From contig JAIEPW010000055.1 in NCBI GenBank assembly GCA_019748195.1, forward strand, positions 1 through 64,000: a DNA stretch of 64,000 nt, in the 5' to 3' direction. The notes under the pieces were generated by a model. It was not told where the DNA came from. It saw only the letters and a program-made list of their open reading frames with translations, and made no database searches. The position numbers and the translations under genes were made by a program. Positions within the stretch are counted from its first letter, which is position 1. Every line of letters starts with the position of its first letter. This DNA is from Bryobacteraceae bacterium (GTDB lineage: Bacteria > Acidobacteriota > Terriglobia > Bryobacterales > Bryobacteraceae). Shown here one piece after another: positions 38,704 to 47,126 of this stretch.

Positions 38704-41172
38704 TTACTGAACGGCCGTGGTGACCCAGTCCACGGTCCACGGCTTCCGGGCCGCCGCTGCCGCCAGACCCGCCTTGTGCTGCTGCTTCTCGATGTACATC
38801 CGTCGATCCGCCTCGGCCAGCAACTGCTCCGCGTCCTGCCCGTCGTTGGGAGAATAAGCGCGCCCGACGCTCAGGCCCAGCGGTTCATTCAGCCCGCGCG
38901 CCGCCTGGGACACGATATCGCGGAGTTGTTCCACCTTGGTCTCCACGGCCGATTGCGGAATTCCCGGCAGGATTACGACGAATTCATCGCCGCCCATGCG
39001 CGCCACATAATCGTACTCCCGGCATACGCTCTTGAACCCGCTCGACACCTCCCGCAGCACGCGATTGCCTTCCAGGTGTCCGTAGCGATCGTTTACCTGC
39101 TTAAAGCCATCCAGGTCGCAAACCAGGACGGAAACCGGCGTGCCCTGCCGCCGCGCCCGGTTCAGTTCGCTGTCCAGATGCAGGAATAGCGATCGCGCGT
39201 TGGGCAGCCCGGTGAGGTAGTCGGTGGTGGCGGAGCTCTCCGCCTGCCGGTACTTCATCGCGTTCTCGATCGATAGCGCCACCTTGGAGCTGATCGCCAG
39301 CAGGATGCGGAGATGGTCCTTGGTGAACGCATCGCGATCGGCGTGGTACAGAGTCAGCACGCCGAGCACGCCGCGGACGCCTTCGAGCGGCACCGCCATC
39401 GCGGATCGCAGCGTAGAAAACTTCGACGGATCATTCAGGTAGCCCGGCTCCACGGACGGATTTCCGTTCACCACCGGCTTGCGATTTTCCGCCACCCAAC
39501 CGGACAGGCCTTGTCCGGACGGGATCTCCAGTGACGTGAACAGCCGAAAATCATCGCCCGAGACGTAGTCCGGAATCAGCTTGCCGTTCTTGAGCATCCA
39601 GATGGCCATGGAATGATGCGGGACCATCTTGCGGAGCCGGACCGAGAGCACGCTGAGAGTCTCGTCCAGGCTGAGCGAGTTGCCGAGATCCTGCGCGAGC
39701 TCGAACAGCGCTTGCACTTCCTGGCGCGCGGCGGCGATGGAGCTGAGGAAGTCCGGCCGATCGCCGGATTCGCTCTTGGACTTCCCTGCCACCTGCTCGA
39801 AGCCGGCGCCGGGGGCCGCCCCGCGCTCCACCTTCAACTCCTTCGACAACGGCTTCGAGTTGGCGGCGCGGCTGACGGCTTGCGCCATTTTTTCGAGCTC
39901 AATATGCCGCCGGCTGAGAATGTCCACGATTCTCGGATCGAAGGACTTGCCCGACTCCTTCACTACCACTTTCATCGCTTCATCCAAGGGAAGCGCGCGG
40001 CGATACTGGCGGTCGGTAGCGAGAGCGTCCAGGCAATCGACGACCGCCAATATCCGCGCACCCACCGGGATTGCGTCGCCCGCAAGCCCGTCCGGGTAGC
40101 CGGTGCCGTCCCATTTCTCATGATGGGAGCGGACGATGGGAACCACCGGGTAGGGAAACTGAACGCGCTCCAGGATCTCGGCGCCCACCACCGGATGGAT
40201 CTTCATCTTTTCGAATTCTTCCGGCGTCAGCCGCCCTGGCTTGGAAATGATGTGCTCCGGCACCGCAAGCTTGCCGATATCGTGGAGCAGGGAAGCCGCG
40301 CGAAGCGCATCCAGCGCTTCCGCCTCCAGGCCCAGTTCCTTGCCGATCTCGATCGCGTAAATTTGAACCCGCTGCAAATGGTCGTGCGTGGTGTGATCCT
40401 TGGCGTCGATGGCGAGCGCCAGCGCTTCGATGGTTCGCAGGTGCAGGCTGGACATCTCCTCGGCATGCTTCTTCTCATCGTCCAACCGCTCCAGATAAAG
40501 ACAGTAGGAGCGGTAAATCAGGTACACCACCGGAACGATCAGCAGCGCGGTCTGCCAGCCCACATAAGCCGACGCCAAGCTCGCCCCGTAGGCGGCGCCC
40601 GCGCTCAGCAGGTAATAGGGCAGGCTCCAGAAATAGCCCTCCTGCCAGACCTCCCGCAGGCTTCTGCCCCCCGAGAGCGCGATCACCGCGGCCACCGGGA
40701 ACGTGTTCACCACAAAAAACGCGAATGACGCCAGAAGCATCACCACCATGGGATCCAGATAGGCACGCAATGCGGGCGACCGGTACACCAGGTTCGTAAG
40801 CCATACCGCGCTCGCCATGCTGGTGACGTTGAACAGGATCTGGACCGCATTGGGCCGGTGCTTGGGATGCCACAGGCACTGCACCAGCGTCGCCAGGCAG
40901 CCCATCACCACGGCCTCCGGCAGCGAAAGCTCCACGATGCCGAAAAGAATGAAGACCACGCTCACCGAGATCGCACCCGGCATCGCCGGCAGGCTCACTC
41001 GCAGGGATGACGCCAGGACGCCCACCACCAGGTAGCAGAAGTACTTCGCGAGATCCTGGCTCTCCCAACCGATCAACTCCGTCACCAGGACGGCGATCCC
41101 CAAAATGGCGATCAAGTGTACGAACGATCTGGCTTTCGGCGGCAGATCGACCGTGTGAGTCTTCACAGACAT
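38704..41172 (-). CDS. Membrane HD-GYP / GAF / GGDEF c-di-GMP signalling protein
   Basis: An 822-residue sensor. Residues 1-225 hold about seven membrane segments (MASE-like). HD-GYP (about 245-425) has LLHDIGKLAVPEHI and DGTGYPDGL, the phosphodiesterase motifs. A GAF domain (about 485-625) ends before a C-terminal GGDEF domain (about 645-800) with DYLTGLPNARSLF and ARMGGDEFVVILPG, an intact cyclase motif. Both synthesis and breakdown activities look possible, an unusual order. It is divergent from a sigma-54 activator and a PilZ gene, which suggests a local c-di-GMP circuit. Confidence 0.9.
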   Translation of the reverse strand: MSVKTHTVDLPPKARSFVHLIAILGIAVLVTELIGWESQDLAKYFCYLVVGVLASSLRVSLPAMPGAISVSVVFILFGIVELSLPEAVVMGCLATLVQCLWHPKHRPNAVQILFNVTSMASAVWLTNLVYRSPALRAYLDPMVVMLLASFAFFVVNTFPVAAVIALSGGRSLREVWQEGYFWSLPYYLLSAGAAYGASLASAYVGWQTALLIVPVVYLIYRSYCLYLERLDDEKKHAEEMSSLHLRTIEALALAIDAKDHTTHDHLQRVQIYAIEIGKELGLEAEALDALRAASLLHDIGKLAVPEHIISKPGRLTPEEFEKMKIHPVVGAEILERVQFPYPVVPIVRSHHEKWDGTGYPDGLAGDAIPVGARILAVVDCLDALATDRQYRRALPLDEAMKVVVKESGKSFDPRIVDILSRRHIELEKMAQAVSRAANSKPLSKELKVERGAAPGAGFEQVAGKSKSESGDRPDFLSSIAAARQEVQALFELAQDLGNSLSLDETLSVLSVRLRKMVPHHSMAIWMLKNGKLIPDYVSGDDFRLFTSLEIPSGQGLSGWVAENRKPVVNGNPSVEPGYLNDPSKFSTLRSAMAVPLEGVRGVLGVLTLYHADRDAFTKDHLRILLAISSKVALSIENAMKYRQAESSATTDYLTGLPNARSLFLHLDSELNRARRQGTPVSVLVCDLDGFKQVNDRYGHLEGNRVLREVSSGFKSVCREYDYVARMGGDEFVVILPGIPQSAVETKVEQLRDIVSQAARGLNEPLGLSVGRAYSPNDGQDAEQLLAEADRRMYIEKQQHKAGLAAAAARKPWTVDWVTTAVQ

Positions 41173-41241
41173 GAAGCGCTGTAGTCTGCACGGGGTATGC
41201 CAACCAGTATTGCCACCTTAAGTCCTTTCCCTTTAGGAGAT

Positions 41242-41257
41242 TGGCGGCGTTTATGCA
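41242..41257 (+). promoter_or_regulatory. Possible sigma-54 promoter (-24/-12)
   Basis: TGGCGGCGTTTATGCA keeps the required GG and GC separated by 10 nt and the TGGC and TGCA blocks, with differences from the TGGCACG consensus. It lies upstream of a sigma-54 activator gene, which could control itself. Confidence 0.35.
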
Positions 41258-41313
41258 GTGTTGGAGTGCTGGGACAAAATGTCACATTCTCCGGCTTCAC
41301 CCTAGTCCTATTG

Positions 41314-41326
41314 GAATAACTTATTC
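41314..41326 (+). promoter_or_regulatory. Operator-like dyad
   Basis: A perfect inverted repeat GAATAA-C-TTATTC within an AT-rich patch of the divergent region, flanked by GG and an ATTCC, so the outer GGAAT/ATTCC also pairs. It could be a regulator-binding site. Confidence 0.35.
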
Positions 41327-41369
41327 ATTCCATTAAAGTTTTGCTTGTTCGTTGGGTGCCCCGTGGACC

Positions 41370-41390
41370 TTGGGGAGTACTGATCCCCAA
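41370..41390 (+). repeat. Inverted repeat / short hairpin
   Basis: TTGGGGA and TCCCCAA separated by 7 nt form a perfect 7-bp stem about 100 nt before the sigma-54 activator start. There is no T-run, so it is not a terminator; it may be a binding site or leader hairpin. Confidence 0.4.
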
Positions 41391-41486
41391 CCACGCTACG
41401 CGGATTTTGGAGCCCTTACTAAGTGTTTCTGTCGAGCCGCAGGGGCCCGATTGGGATACAAAATGGAAGGGCAGCGCAAACAGTAG

Positions 41487-42452
41487 ATGGCCGAAATGTC
41501 CCAATTGCGGAGTTTCCTCGGGATGCCCGCCGTGTTCGAGAGCCCCGCCATGGAGCGGTTGCTGGAAACCGTCCAGCGGGTCGCGGTCACCAGTGCTACC
41601 GTCCTCATCGGCGGCGAGAGCGGAGCGGGTAAGGAGCTGATCGCCCGCGCGGTGCACCATCACTCCATGCGCGCCAACAAGCCTTGGGTGGACGTAAGCT
41701 GCGCCGCTCTGCCGGAGCATCTGATGGAAAGCGAGCTGTTCGGCTACGAAAAGGGCGCCTTCAGCGGCGCCGATTCCCCCAAGCCTGGCTTGTTTGAGCT
41801 CGCCCACACTGGCACGCTGTTCCTGGACGAGATCGGGGAGCTCGATCCGAAGATGCAAGTGAAGCTGTTGCGCGTGCTGGATGGCGTTCCCTACTATCGC
41901 CTGGGCGGAACACGCAAGGTGGCCGTCGATGTCCGGGTGGTGGCCGCAACCAACCAGGACCTGGAAGCCGCGGTGCAGCAGGGGCGCTTCCGGTCGGATT
42001 TATACCACCGGCTGAGCCAGATCACGCTCCGCGTGCCGCCCCTTCGCGAGCGCCCGCAGGACGTCATTCCCGTAGCCCAGTATTTCCTGTCGCAGCACAA
42101 CCCGCGACTGCGCTTCTCCCGGGACGCCCTGGATTGCCTGTTGCGTCACGAATGGCCCGGCAACGTCCGGGAATTACGCAACACGGTGCTGAAAGCAGCC
42201 GTGCTCTCGCAAGCCGACGAGATCACCGCGGAGCATCTGCCGATGGTCCGGACCATGTTGTTCGAACGTAACGACAGCGTTCCGGTTTCCTCGCTGGACG
42301 GAATGGAACGCAAGATGATTCTCCGCGTCCTTGAACAGACCGGAGGCCATCAGCAGAAAGCGGCGGCGCTGCTGGGCATCTCCCGCCGTACACTCTCAAG
42401 AAAGTTGAAGCTCTATGGAACGGAAGCCACAAATCTCAGCCGCGCTTGCTGA
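41487..42452 (+). CDS. Sigma-54-dependent transcriptional activator without a receiver domain
   Basis: A 321-residue bacterial enhancer-binding protein consisting of the AAA+ domain (about 15-245) and a Fis-type HTH (about 275-315, [20 protein letters not shown]). Walker A is [10 protein letters not shown], Walker B is [11 protein letters not shown], and the arginine-finger and C-terminal motifs [10 protein letters not shown] and [12 protein letters not shown] are present. The sigma-54-contacting loop is GAFSGAD in place of GAFTGA, a conservative Thr-to-Ser change. No N-terminal sensory domain exists, so activity may be controlled by level or a partner. ATG 41496 is an alternative start. Confidence 0.93.
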   Translation: MAEMSQLRSFLGMPAVFESPAMERLLETVQRVAVTSATVLIGGESGAGKELIARAVHHHSMRANKPWVDVSCAALPEHLMESELFGYEKGAFSGADSPKPGLFELAHTGTLFLDEIGELDPKMQVKLLRVLDGVPYYRLGGTRKVAVDVRVVAATNQDLEAAVQQGRFRSDLYHRLSQITLRVPPLRERPQDVIPVAQYFLSQHNPRLRFSRDALDCLLRHEWPGNVRELRNTVLKAAVLSQADEITAEHLPMVRTMLFERNDSVPVSSLDGMERKMILRVLEQTGGHQQKAAALLGISRRTLSRKLKLYGTEATNLSRAC

Positions 42453-42717
42453 GGCGGCCGAACAGCGAAGGGAAGCCCGGCGTCCCGGCAGCGGCGCCGT
42501 CCGCATTGCCTTCGCCGATCCCGTTCCGCTGGAGATCGAGGGCCGCCTGGTGGACGTAAGCGATCACGGGTTTCGCATGTCCCACCAGTGCCCGGAACTC
42601 GCCACCGGGCAGGTAGTCGAGTTCCGCCACGTCGAAGGCAAGGGCCAGGCTCGCGTGGTCTGGAATCGGATTTCTATCGAAAGAATCGAAAGCGGATTTC
42701 TGGTGTTGAGCGCCTGA
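42415..42717 (+). CDS. PilZ domain protein
   Basis: A 100-residue protein that is little more than a PilZ domain. The c-di-GMP-binding signature is visible as RREARRPGSG (the RxxxR element) and VDVSDHGFRMSH (the D/NxSxxG element). It overlaps the end of the sigma-54 activator by 38 nt, which ties a predicted c-di-GMP receptor to a transcription activator and, across the divergent region, to a c-di-GMP metabolising enzyme. Confidence 0.85.
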   Translation: MERKPQISAALAEAAEQRREARRPGSGAVRIAFADPVPLEIEGRLVDVSDHGFRMSHQCPELATGQVVEFRHVEGKGQARVVWNRISIERIESGFLVLSA

Positions 42718-42718
42718 C

Positions 42719-43243
42719 TTAACGGTCCCGTTCCACGCGCAGTTCACTGGTGACGGAGAAAACGCCCGGAACCCCGTTCGCCCGCAGTTCGGCCATCCCC
42801 CGTTCGGTTTCATTGGCGACTACGCCGGCCAGCGTGACGTGACCGCCCTTCACCACGATCCGAATGGGCGCCAGCGGGTTGCCTGCGTAGCGGTTCAGCG
42901 GAAAGCTGCCGTAGATCGCCCGCGCGCTGCGCAGCCGGATCTCATCATCGAACCGGGAAAGCGGCAGAACTTCAATCTGGTTGCTGACGCGCCGAATGCC
43001 TTCCACTCGTAGGACGGCATCCTCCGCGTTGCGGGCAACCACCGGCCGCGCCACCTGGCCCAGCAAGATCACTTTGTTGCCTTCCACCAGGCGGAACGCC
43101 AGGTTATCGAAGACGCTGTAGTGCGAAATCCGGGCCAGTTGCCGCCGGACCTTCTCCGCCAGCACCGTCTCCGGCGTCGCGCCCGAAGCGGGAGCCACCG
43201 CCATTACGATTCCCAACCATGCAACCAGCCGTTTGTTGTTCAT
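42719..43243 (-). CDS. Exported BON-domain protein
   Basis: A 174-residue protein with a signal peptide (LVAWLGIVMAVAPASGA). Two BON-like halves are present: VEGNKVILLGQVARPVVARN with VLRVEGIRRVSNQIEVLP, and IRIVVKGGHVTLAGVVANET with NGVPGVFSVTSEL. BON proteins (OsmY-like) associate with phospholipid membranes and stabilise the envelope. It converges on the PilZ gene (1 nt gap). Confidence 0.9.
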   Translation of the reverse strand: MNNKRLVAWLGIVMAVAPASGATPETVLAEKVRRQLARISHYSVFDNLAFRLVEGNKVILLGQVARPVVARNAEDAVLRVEGIRRVSNQIEVLPLSRFDDEIRLRSARAIYGSFPLNRYAGNPLAPIRIVVKGGHVTLAGVVANETERGMAELRANGVPGVFSVTSELRVERDR

Positions 43244-43315
43244 GCGTCCTCTTGGGAGATAGCGCGCGGAACGGCGGAAAACGGTCTCAAGAAATCGGAA
43301 ACCCCGGACCGCAGG

Positions 43316-43543
43316 TCACGCTTTTCTGAGAACCTCTCTGGGTAACTGATCTACGTCTACCCCTCGTGATCGGAGCACATGAACGCGATGGTGTCCATCG
43401 AGCATGGTTCCATCCGGCCGTGTCTTGAGGCAGTTGGGCTGTCCCGGCGCCAGCGACTTCTCTATATCGGCGGTACTCAATTTATGGAAGATGTCGAGCT
43501 TGCTCGGAATCAAGGCGCCGTGCAGCGGCTTCAGAGGATTCAT
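43316..43543 (-). CDS. Small ParB-N-like domain protein
   Basis: A 75-residue protein whose second half has the ParB/sulfiredoxin-fold pattern (CLKTRPDGTMLDGHHRVHVL, then RGVDVDQLPREVL). The DGHHR segment corresponds to the family's GxHR/GxRR phosphate-binding loop. It lacks the DNA-binding parts of ParB. Its ATG overlaps the phosphatase stop (ATGA, 43540-43543), so the two are coupled. Function unknown; a nucleotide-binding or modifying role with the phosphatase is inference. Confidence 0.65.
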   Translation of the reverse strand: MNPLKPLHGALIPSKLDIFHKLSTADIEKSLAPGQPNCLKTRPDGTMLDGHHRVHVLRSRGVDVDQLPREVLRKA

Positions 43544-44034
43544 CTCACGCTGGCCGCGACTTCGTAGATGTAGCTTTCTTGTTCCGGAGTCTCCGGCACT
43601 GCAAGTCCGCGTACTCTGGAGACCTGTTCGATGGCGGACTCCGGCCTCATCCCATTTCGCACCAGCAGGGATGCCGCGACCAGACCCGTGCGGCCGATTC
43701 CTTGGCGGCAATGAACCAGCACATTCTTGCCTGCCTGTAAGTCGCTATAGATCCGTTCCAGCAGATCGAGGAGCCCGGATGTGTCAGGCGGAACTCCCCG
43801 GTCCGTAATAGGGTATGAGACGAAGGTTACGCCCTGGCTGCGGGCTTGCAATGCTTCGTTTCGCAATTCGAGCTCACGCTCTTCCTCCTCCGTCAAGAGC
43901 GAGACGACCGTATCGATATCGCGGCGCCGCCAAGCCGCAACTTCATCCTCGAGCCAATCGCCGCCGCGAGGACGGGCCGACAGCAAGAGCTTTCCGGGCC
44001 AGGAACCCTCAATTCGATATAGATTCGAATTCAT
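43540..44034 (-). CDS. Dual-specificity/tyrosine protein phosphatase family protein
   Basis: A 164-residue Cys-based phosphatase. The active-site signature is VHCRQGIGRTGLVAASLLVR (HCX5R), the upstream general-acid region is YPITDRGVPPD, and the N-terminus (LYRIEGSWPGKLLLSARPRG) and DIDTVVSLLTEEEE fit the family. I chose the ATG at 44034, where homology-like features begin. It is translationally coupled to the ParB-like gene. The target could be a phosphoprotein or a small phosphorylated molecule. Confidence 0.88.
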   Translation of the reverse strand: MNSNLYRIEGSWPGKLLLSARPRGGDWLEDEVAAWRRRDIDTVVSLLTEEEERELELRNEALQARSQGVTFVSYPITDRGVPPDTSGLLDLLERIYSDLQAGKNVLVHCRQGIGRTGLVAASLLVRNGMRPESAIEQVSRVRGLAVPETPEQESYIYEVAASVR

Positions 44035-44093
44035 ATTGCTAGTCGAGCCGCCTGACCTCACCAGTCCTGAGACCAGTATAAGCGGTCATTCCC

Positions 44094-44125
44094 AAAAAAA
44101 GGCGGGGCTCCGAGGAGCTCCCGCC
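44094..44125 (-). terminator. Intrinsic terminator of the exported-protein gene upstream
   Basis: On the minus strand, a GC-rich stem (GGCGGGAGCTCC paired with GGAGCCCCGCC) is followed by seven T. It lies 29 nt after the stop of the 44154-45203 gene. Confidence 0.85.
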
Positions 44126-44153
44126 GCCAAATGGACACTATCGCGTCAGTAAC

Positions 44154-45203
44154 TTAGCGATCGCTTTGCGGTTTGACCACCAGTACCCGGATCTCCGGCA
44201 TGGTGTGCGCCGCGGCCAAGCGATTCAGATCGGATCGCACCAGCGACCACGAATCGTTCGCCGTGCCAAAATCCGAGCGCAGCATCATCCGGTTCACGCT
44301 CTCTGCCAGTTCCATAACCTTCCACAACTGGTTGTGAGCCTGATCGAGTTTGTTGGCTTCATAGTTGTCGTCCAACTCATCGATCGCCCGTTCCAACTGG
44401 TTCACGGTGCGCATCAGCCCGTCGCGCTCGTCGATCTTAACGGTGCTGGAACGCAGGGCCTTCTCGAAGTCGGACTTGAACACTTCCGCGTGCTTGTCGA
44501 TCACCTTCCAGGTGGTCTCAATGGACTTGGCCTGCAGGGAGCCGGGAAGGGGCTGAGCCGGGCCCATCACGCCGTACCGCGACCAGGTCTTGCGGGTCTC
44601 CACCCACTTGGGGTCCTTGGCGCGCTCACTCTCCACCACCATCCAGCGCTGCTGATCCATTTCCTTATCATCGGGACCCCAGACATAAACCCGGGCGGTC
44701 TCGTTCCACTTCGGAGTCTCCTTGGCGTCGCGAACCCGCAACTGCCTCAAGGATTCGTCGTCCGCGGTCCACACGCCCTGACTCGACCGCTTGGCGATCG
44801 TCCGGGCTTCATCGCGCGGATAAACGAACTGCTGACCGGAGCTGTCGCCGGGGTAAAACCAGGCGCGCAAGGCAGGCGGCTCGCCCGCGGGAGTCTCATA
44901 GAAGCTCAACTGCGTGTCGCCGGTGACCTCGTCGTTCATGCGCTGGTTTGGAATCGCCAGAACGGTCGTGATCAGACGGCTTTGGTCTTCATTGAAGATT
45001 TGAACGATGTTGCGGTTGGCCGGAGAATCCATCAACCGCATCACATATTTTCCCGGAGGCAATGTCGCGCCGGGAACCTGGATCGTCTCATGCACTGTCA
45101 GCCGGGTGAGCTTGGTCCATGGGTCGGCTTTAGCCGGTACTGCTAACATCATCGCGAACAAGCCGCCCGCCAGTGCGCTTCCCAGTATTTGGAATCGTGC
45201 CAT
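44154..45203 (-). CDS. Exported protein of unknown function
   Basis: A 349-residue protein with a signal peptide (LAGGLFAMMLAVPAKA). The N-terminal domain (ETIQVPGATLPPGKYVMRLM, then NRNIVQIFNEDQSRLITTVL) is a beta-sandwich-like pattern that I associate with many acidobacterial exported proteins. The middle is Trp-rich and the C-terminal ~130 residues are helical, with LMRTVNQLERAIDELDDNYE, probably a helical bundle. It ends at a strong terminator. No function is known to me. Confidence 0.75.
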   Translation of the reverse strand: MARFQILGSALAGGLFAMMLAVPAKADPWTKLTRLTVHETIQVPGATLPPGKYVMRLMDSPANRNIVQIFNEDQSRLITTVLAIPNQRMNDEVTGDTQLSFYETPAGEPPALRAWFYPGDSSGQQFVYPRDEARTIAKRSSQGVWTADDESLRQLRVRDAKETPKWNETARVYVWGPDDKEMDQQRWMVVESERAKDPKWVETRKTWSRYGVMGPAQPLPGSLQAKSIETTWKVIDKHAEVFKSDFEKALRSSTVKIDERDGLMRTVNQLERAIDELDDNYEANKLDQAHNQLWKVMELAESVNRMMLRSDFGTANDSWSLVRSDLNRLAAAHTMPEIRVLVVKPQSDR

Positions 45204-45260
45204 AATACCTCCGCTCGTAAGAAGGTACGGGGCCGCTTTTCGTTTCCCTTTGATGCCAAA

Positions 45261-46451
45261 TCAATGCTGATGCGGGTGAGGATGTTTCTGGTAGTGTTGA
45301 CGGAGTAGATCCTTGCCGTAGTCATTTCCATTAGGAGTCCGGACTACAGCATGGATGTGCTCCCGGTTCGGCTGCATGGGATCCCGGGCGAGGTGCCGCA
45401 GGTTTGCCGGGCGCTGGTGGTCGAACTCGATCAGGATCACCGGGCTGTGAATGCGGTAATAAAACACACTTCCGGGACTGGCGTCGCCGATCCAGGCGAA
45501 AAATGTCCGGTCCAGGTGCTTCCGTACTTCCTCCATGCGCACCTTCGCGTGTCCTTCCTTCATGTTCCGGACGTACTCATCAATCAGGTCCAGCAACTGT
45601 TTCTTCTGAGCCTGCGTGAGATCCTTCGCCGCGATCCCGGCGTAGTCGAGCACCAGGTTGTCCTTGAAGGCCTCGCCCAGGTTGTCATTGCCGGTCTTCG
45701 AGGTCCGGATTACCGCCTGGCGCCGCTGCTCCGCCGAGAGGCCGTTGATCATGGCCAAGCCCTTGTTCTGCTCGTCCTGCAGGATCGTGGTTCCGCGGAA
45801 CTGGCCAGATTTCGCGGTCACCGGCTCGCTGCCCGCGAAAAACGGCGTCATCACCACCTGGTCGCCCAGCACAAAGTAGTTGATGATCAGGTGATGGCCG
45901 TCCATCTGCCAACCCCAAGGCTCCTTGGACGAAGGCTCGCCCATGATGGTCAGATGATAGAGCCACTGCCCGTATTCCTCGAAGTTGTTGTTGTTCAACT
46001 CGCCCAGCGTGTGGTTTAACTTCATGATGTCCTGGCTGAGCTTCAGTCCCTTCGCGCTGAGCGAGGCGCGCATCAGGCCGAAGGCGGCGCCCCGCTGGCG
46101 TTCCGTCATTTCCTGAAAGCTGACGCCCTGCCGGATGTAGAAGGACTGGTTCATCCACTTCCGCCACTCGTCCGAATCGACGGCGAACACGGTCTTCGCC
46201 CGCTGACCCGGCGTCAGCGCTTTCAGAAACGCTTCGGCCGCCTGGCGAACTGGCTCCGTCGATACGCCCGTGGATCGGATGGCGAACAAATCCGGCTCTA
46301 CCTTGCCGTCCCGAGTGACACCCAGAAACGCATTCGCCAGGCCTTGGCTCTCGGCTTGGGAAGACATCTGCCTGGCCCGCTCCAGGCGGTTGACTGGTTG
46401 GCTTTGGGAGAAGGCGCACGCCGCGGCGAGAAGAACAACCCGTATTCTCAT
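45261..46451 (-). CDS. DUF3500 domain exported protein
   Basis: A 396-residue protein with a signal peptide ([15 protein letters not shown]) and the DUF3500 pattern: [66 protein letters not shown], then [19 protein letters not shown]. The C-terminus is His-rich ([12 protein letters not shown]), which may bind metal. The family is common in Acidobacteriota and Planctomycetes; its activity is not established. ATG 46451 starts the signal peptide; an earlier one at 46469 is possible. Confidence 0.88.
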   Translation of the reverse strand: MRIRVVLLAAACAFSQSQPVNRLERARQMSSQAESQGLANAFLGVTRDGKVEPDLFAIRSTGVSTEPVRQAAEAFLKALTPGQRAKTVFAVDSDEWRKWMNQSFYIRQGVSFQEMTERQRGAAFGLMRASLSAKGLKLSQDIMKLNHTLGELNNNNFEEYGQWLYHLTIMGEPSSKEPWGWQMDGHHLIINYFVLGDQVVMTPFFAGSEPVTAKSGQFRGTTILQDEQNKGLAMINGLSAEQRRQAVIRTSKTGNDNLGEAFKDNLVLDYAGIAAKDLTQAQKKQLLDLIDEYVRNMKEGHAKVRMEEVRKHLDRTFFAWIGDASPGSVFYYRIHSPVILIEFDHQRPANLRHLARDPMQPNREHIHAVVRTPNGNDYGKDLLRQHYQKHPHPHQH

Positions 46452-46465
46452 CGCCGCCCAGCGTA

Positions 46466-47095
46466 TCACTTCCGGACGAGGGCGGGGTACGTTTTCTTCA
46501 GTTTCTCCACCTTGGGAAGCGCGTTTACCACCACGTAAGGATGGTTGGGATTATTGCGCACGAAGTCCTGATGGTAACCCTCCGCCGCATAGAACCCGTT
46601 CAGGGCCGCGATCTCCGTCACCACCGGCTTGCTGAACAGCTTCGCCTCCGTCAACTGCCGGATGTACGCCTCCGCCGCGCTCTTCTGATTGGCGGTGGCG
46701 TAGAAGATCGCCGACCGGTACTGCTTGCCCCAATCGGGACCCTGGCGGTTGAGCTGGGTCGGATCGTGCGCGACGCTGAAGAAGATCTTGAGCAATTGAC
46801 CGTAAGTGATGCGCGACGAATCGTAGGTGATCTCGATCGCCTCCGCGTGTTCGGTCGCGCCTTCGCTCACCAGTTTGTAGTTGGCGTCCTTCGGTGACCC
46901 GCCGGCGTACCCGGAAATCACCTTCTCGACCCCGGCGACGTTTTCAAACACCACTTCCGTGCACCAGAAGCACCCGCCGGCGAACACGGCGGTCTGTCTT
47001 CCGCCGGGCTTCACGTCCACAGCCGGATCTGGGAAGTCCGCGGCGCCCAGCAGGGCAGCGGTCAGGAGAATACTCAAGATTCGCTTCATCGTCAT
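46466..47095 (-). CDS. msrA: Exported peptide-methionine (S)-S-oxide reductase
   Basis: A 209-residue MsrA with a signal peptide ([13 protein letters not shown]), so it acts outside the cytoplasm. It reduces methionine-(S)-sulfoxide. The active-site motif is GGCFWCTE, with nucleophile Cys42 and Cys45. Other landmarks are [49 protein letters not shown] and YRSAIFYA. The usual C-terminal recycling cysteines are missing, so recycling may use Cys45 or another donor. The ATG at 47089 is an alternative start. Confidence 0.95.
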   Translation of the reverse strand: MTMKRILSILLTAALLGAADFPDPAVDVKPGGRQTAVFAGGCFWCTEVVFENVAGVEKVISGYAGGSPKDANYKLVSEGATEHAEAIEITYDSSRITYGQLLKIFFSVAHDPTQLNRQGPDWGKQYRSAIFYATANQKSAAEAYIRQLTEAKLFSKPVVTEIAALNGFYAAEGYHQDFVRNNPNHPYVVVNALPKVEKLKKTYPALVRK

Positions 47096-47126
47096 TTAGA
47101 TACCCGTCGGCACGGTTTTGATTCCC

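Larger units (their letters stand above)
41173..41486 (+). other. Divergent regulatory region between HD-GYP and sigma-54 activator genes
   Basis: About 310 nt without a gene, distinctly AT-richer than the flanks near 41310-41345. It holds a sigma-54-like element and two inverted repeats, listed separately. No known riboswitch pattern (including the c-di-GMP-I type) was recognised. Confidence 0.6.

Noticed and set aside
41173-41486. A c-di-GMP riboswitch upstream of the regulators
   Set aside because: The conserved GEMM core could not be found in this region on either strand.
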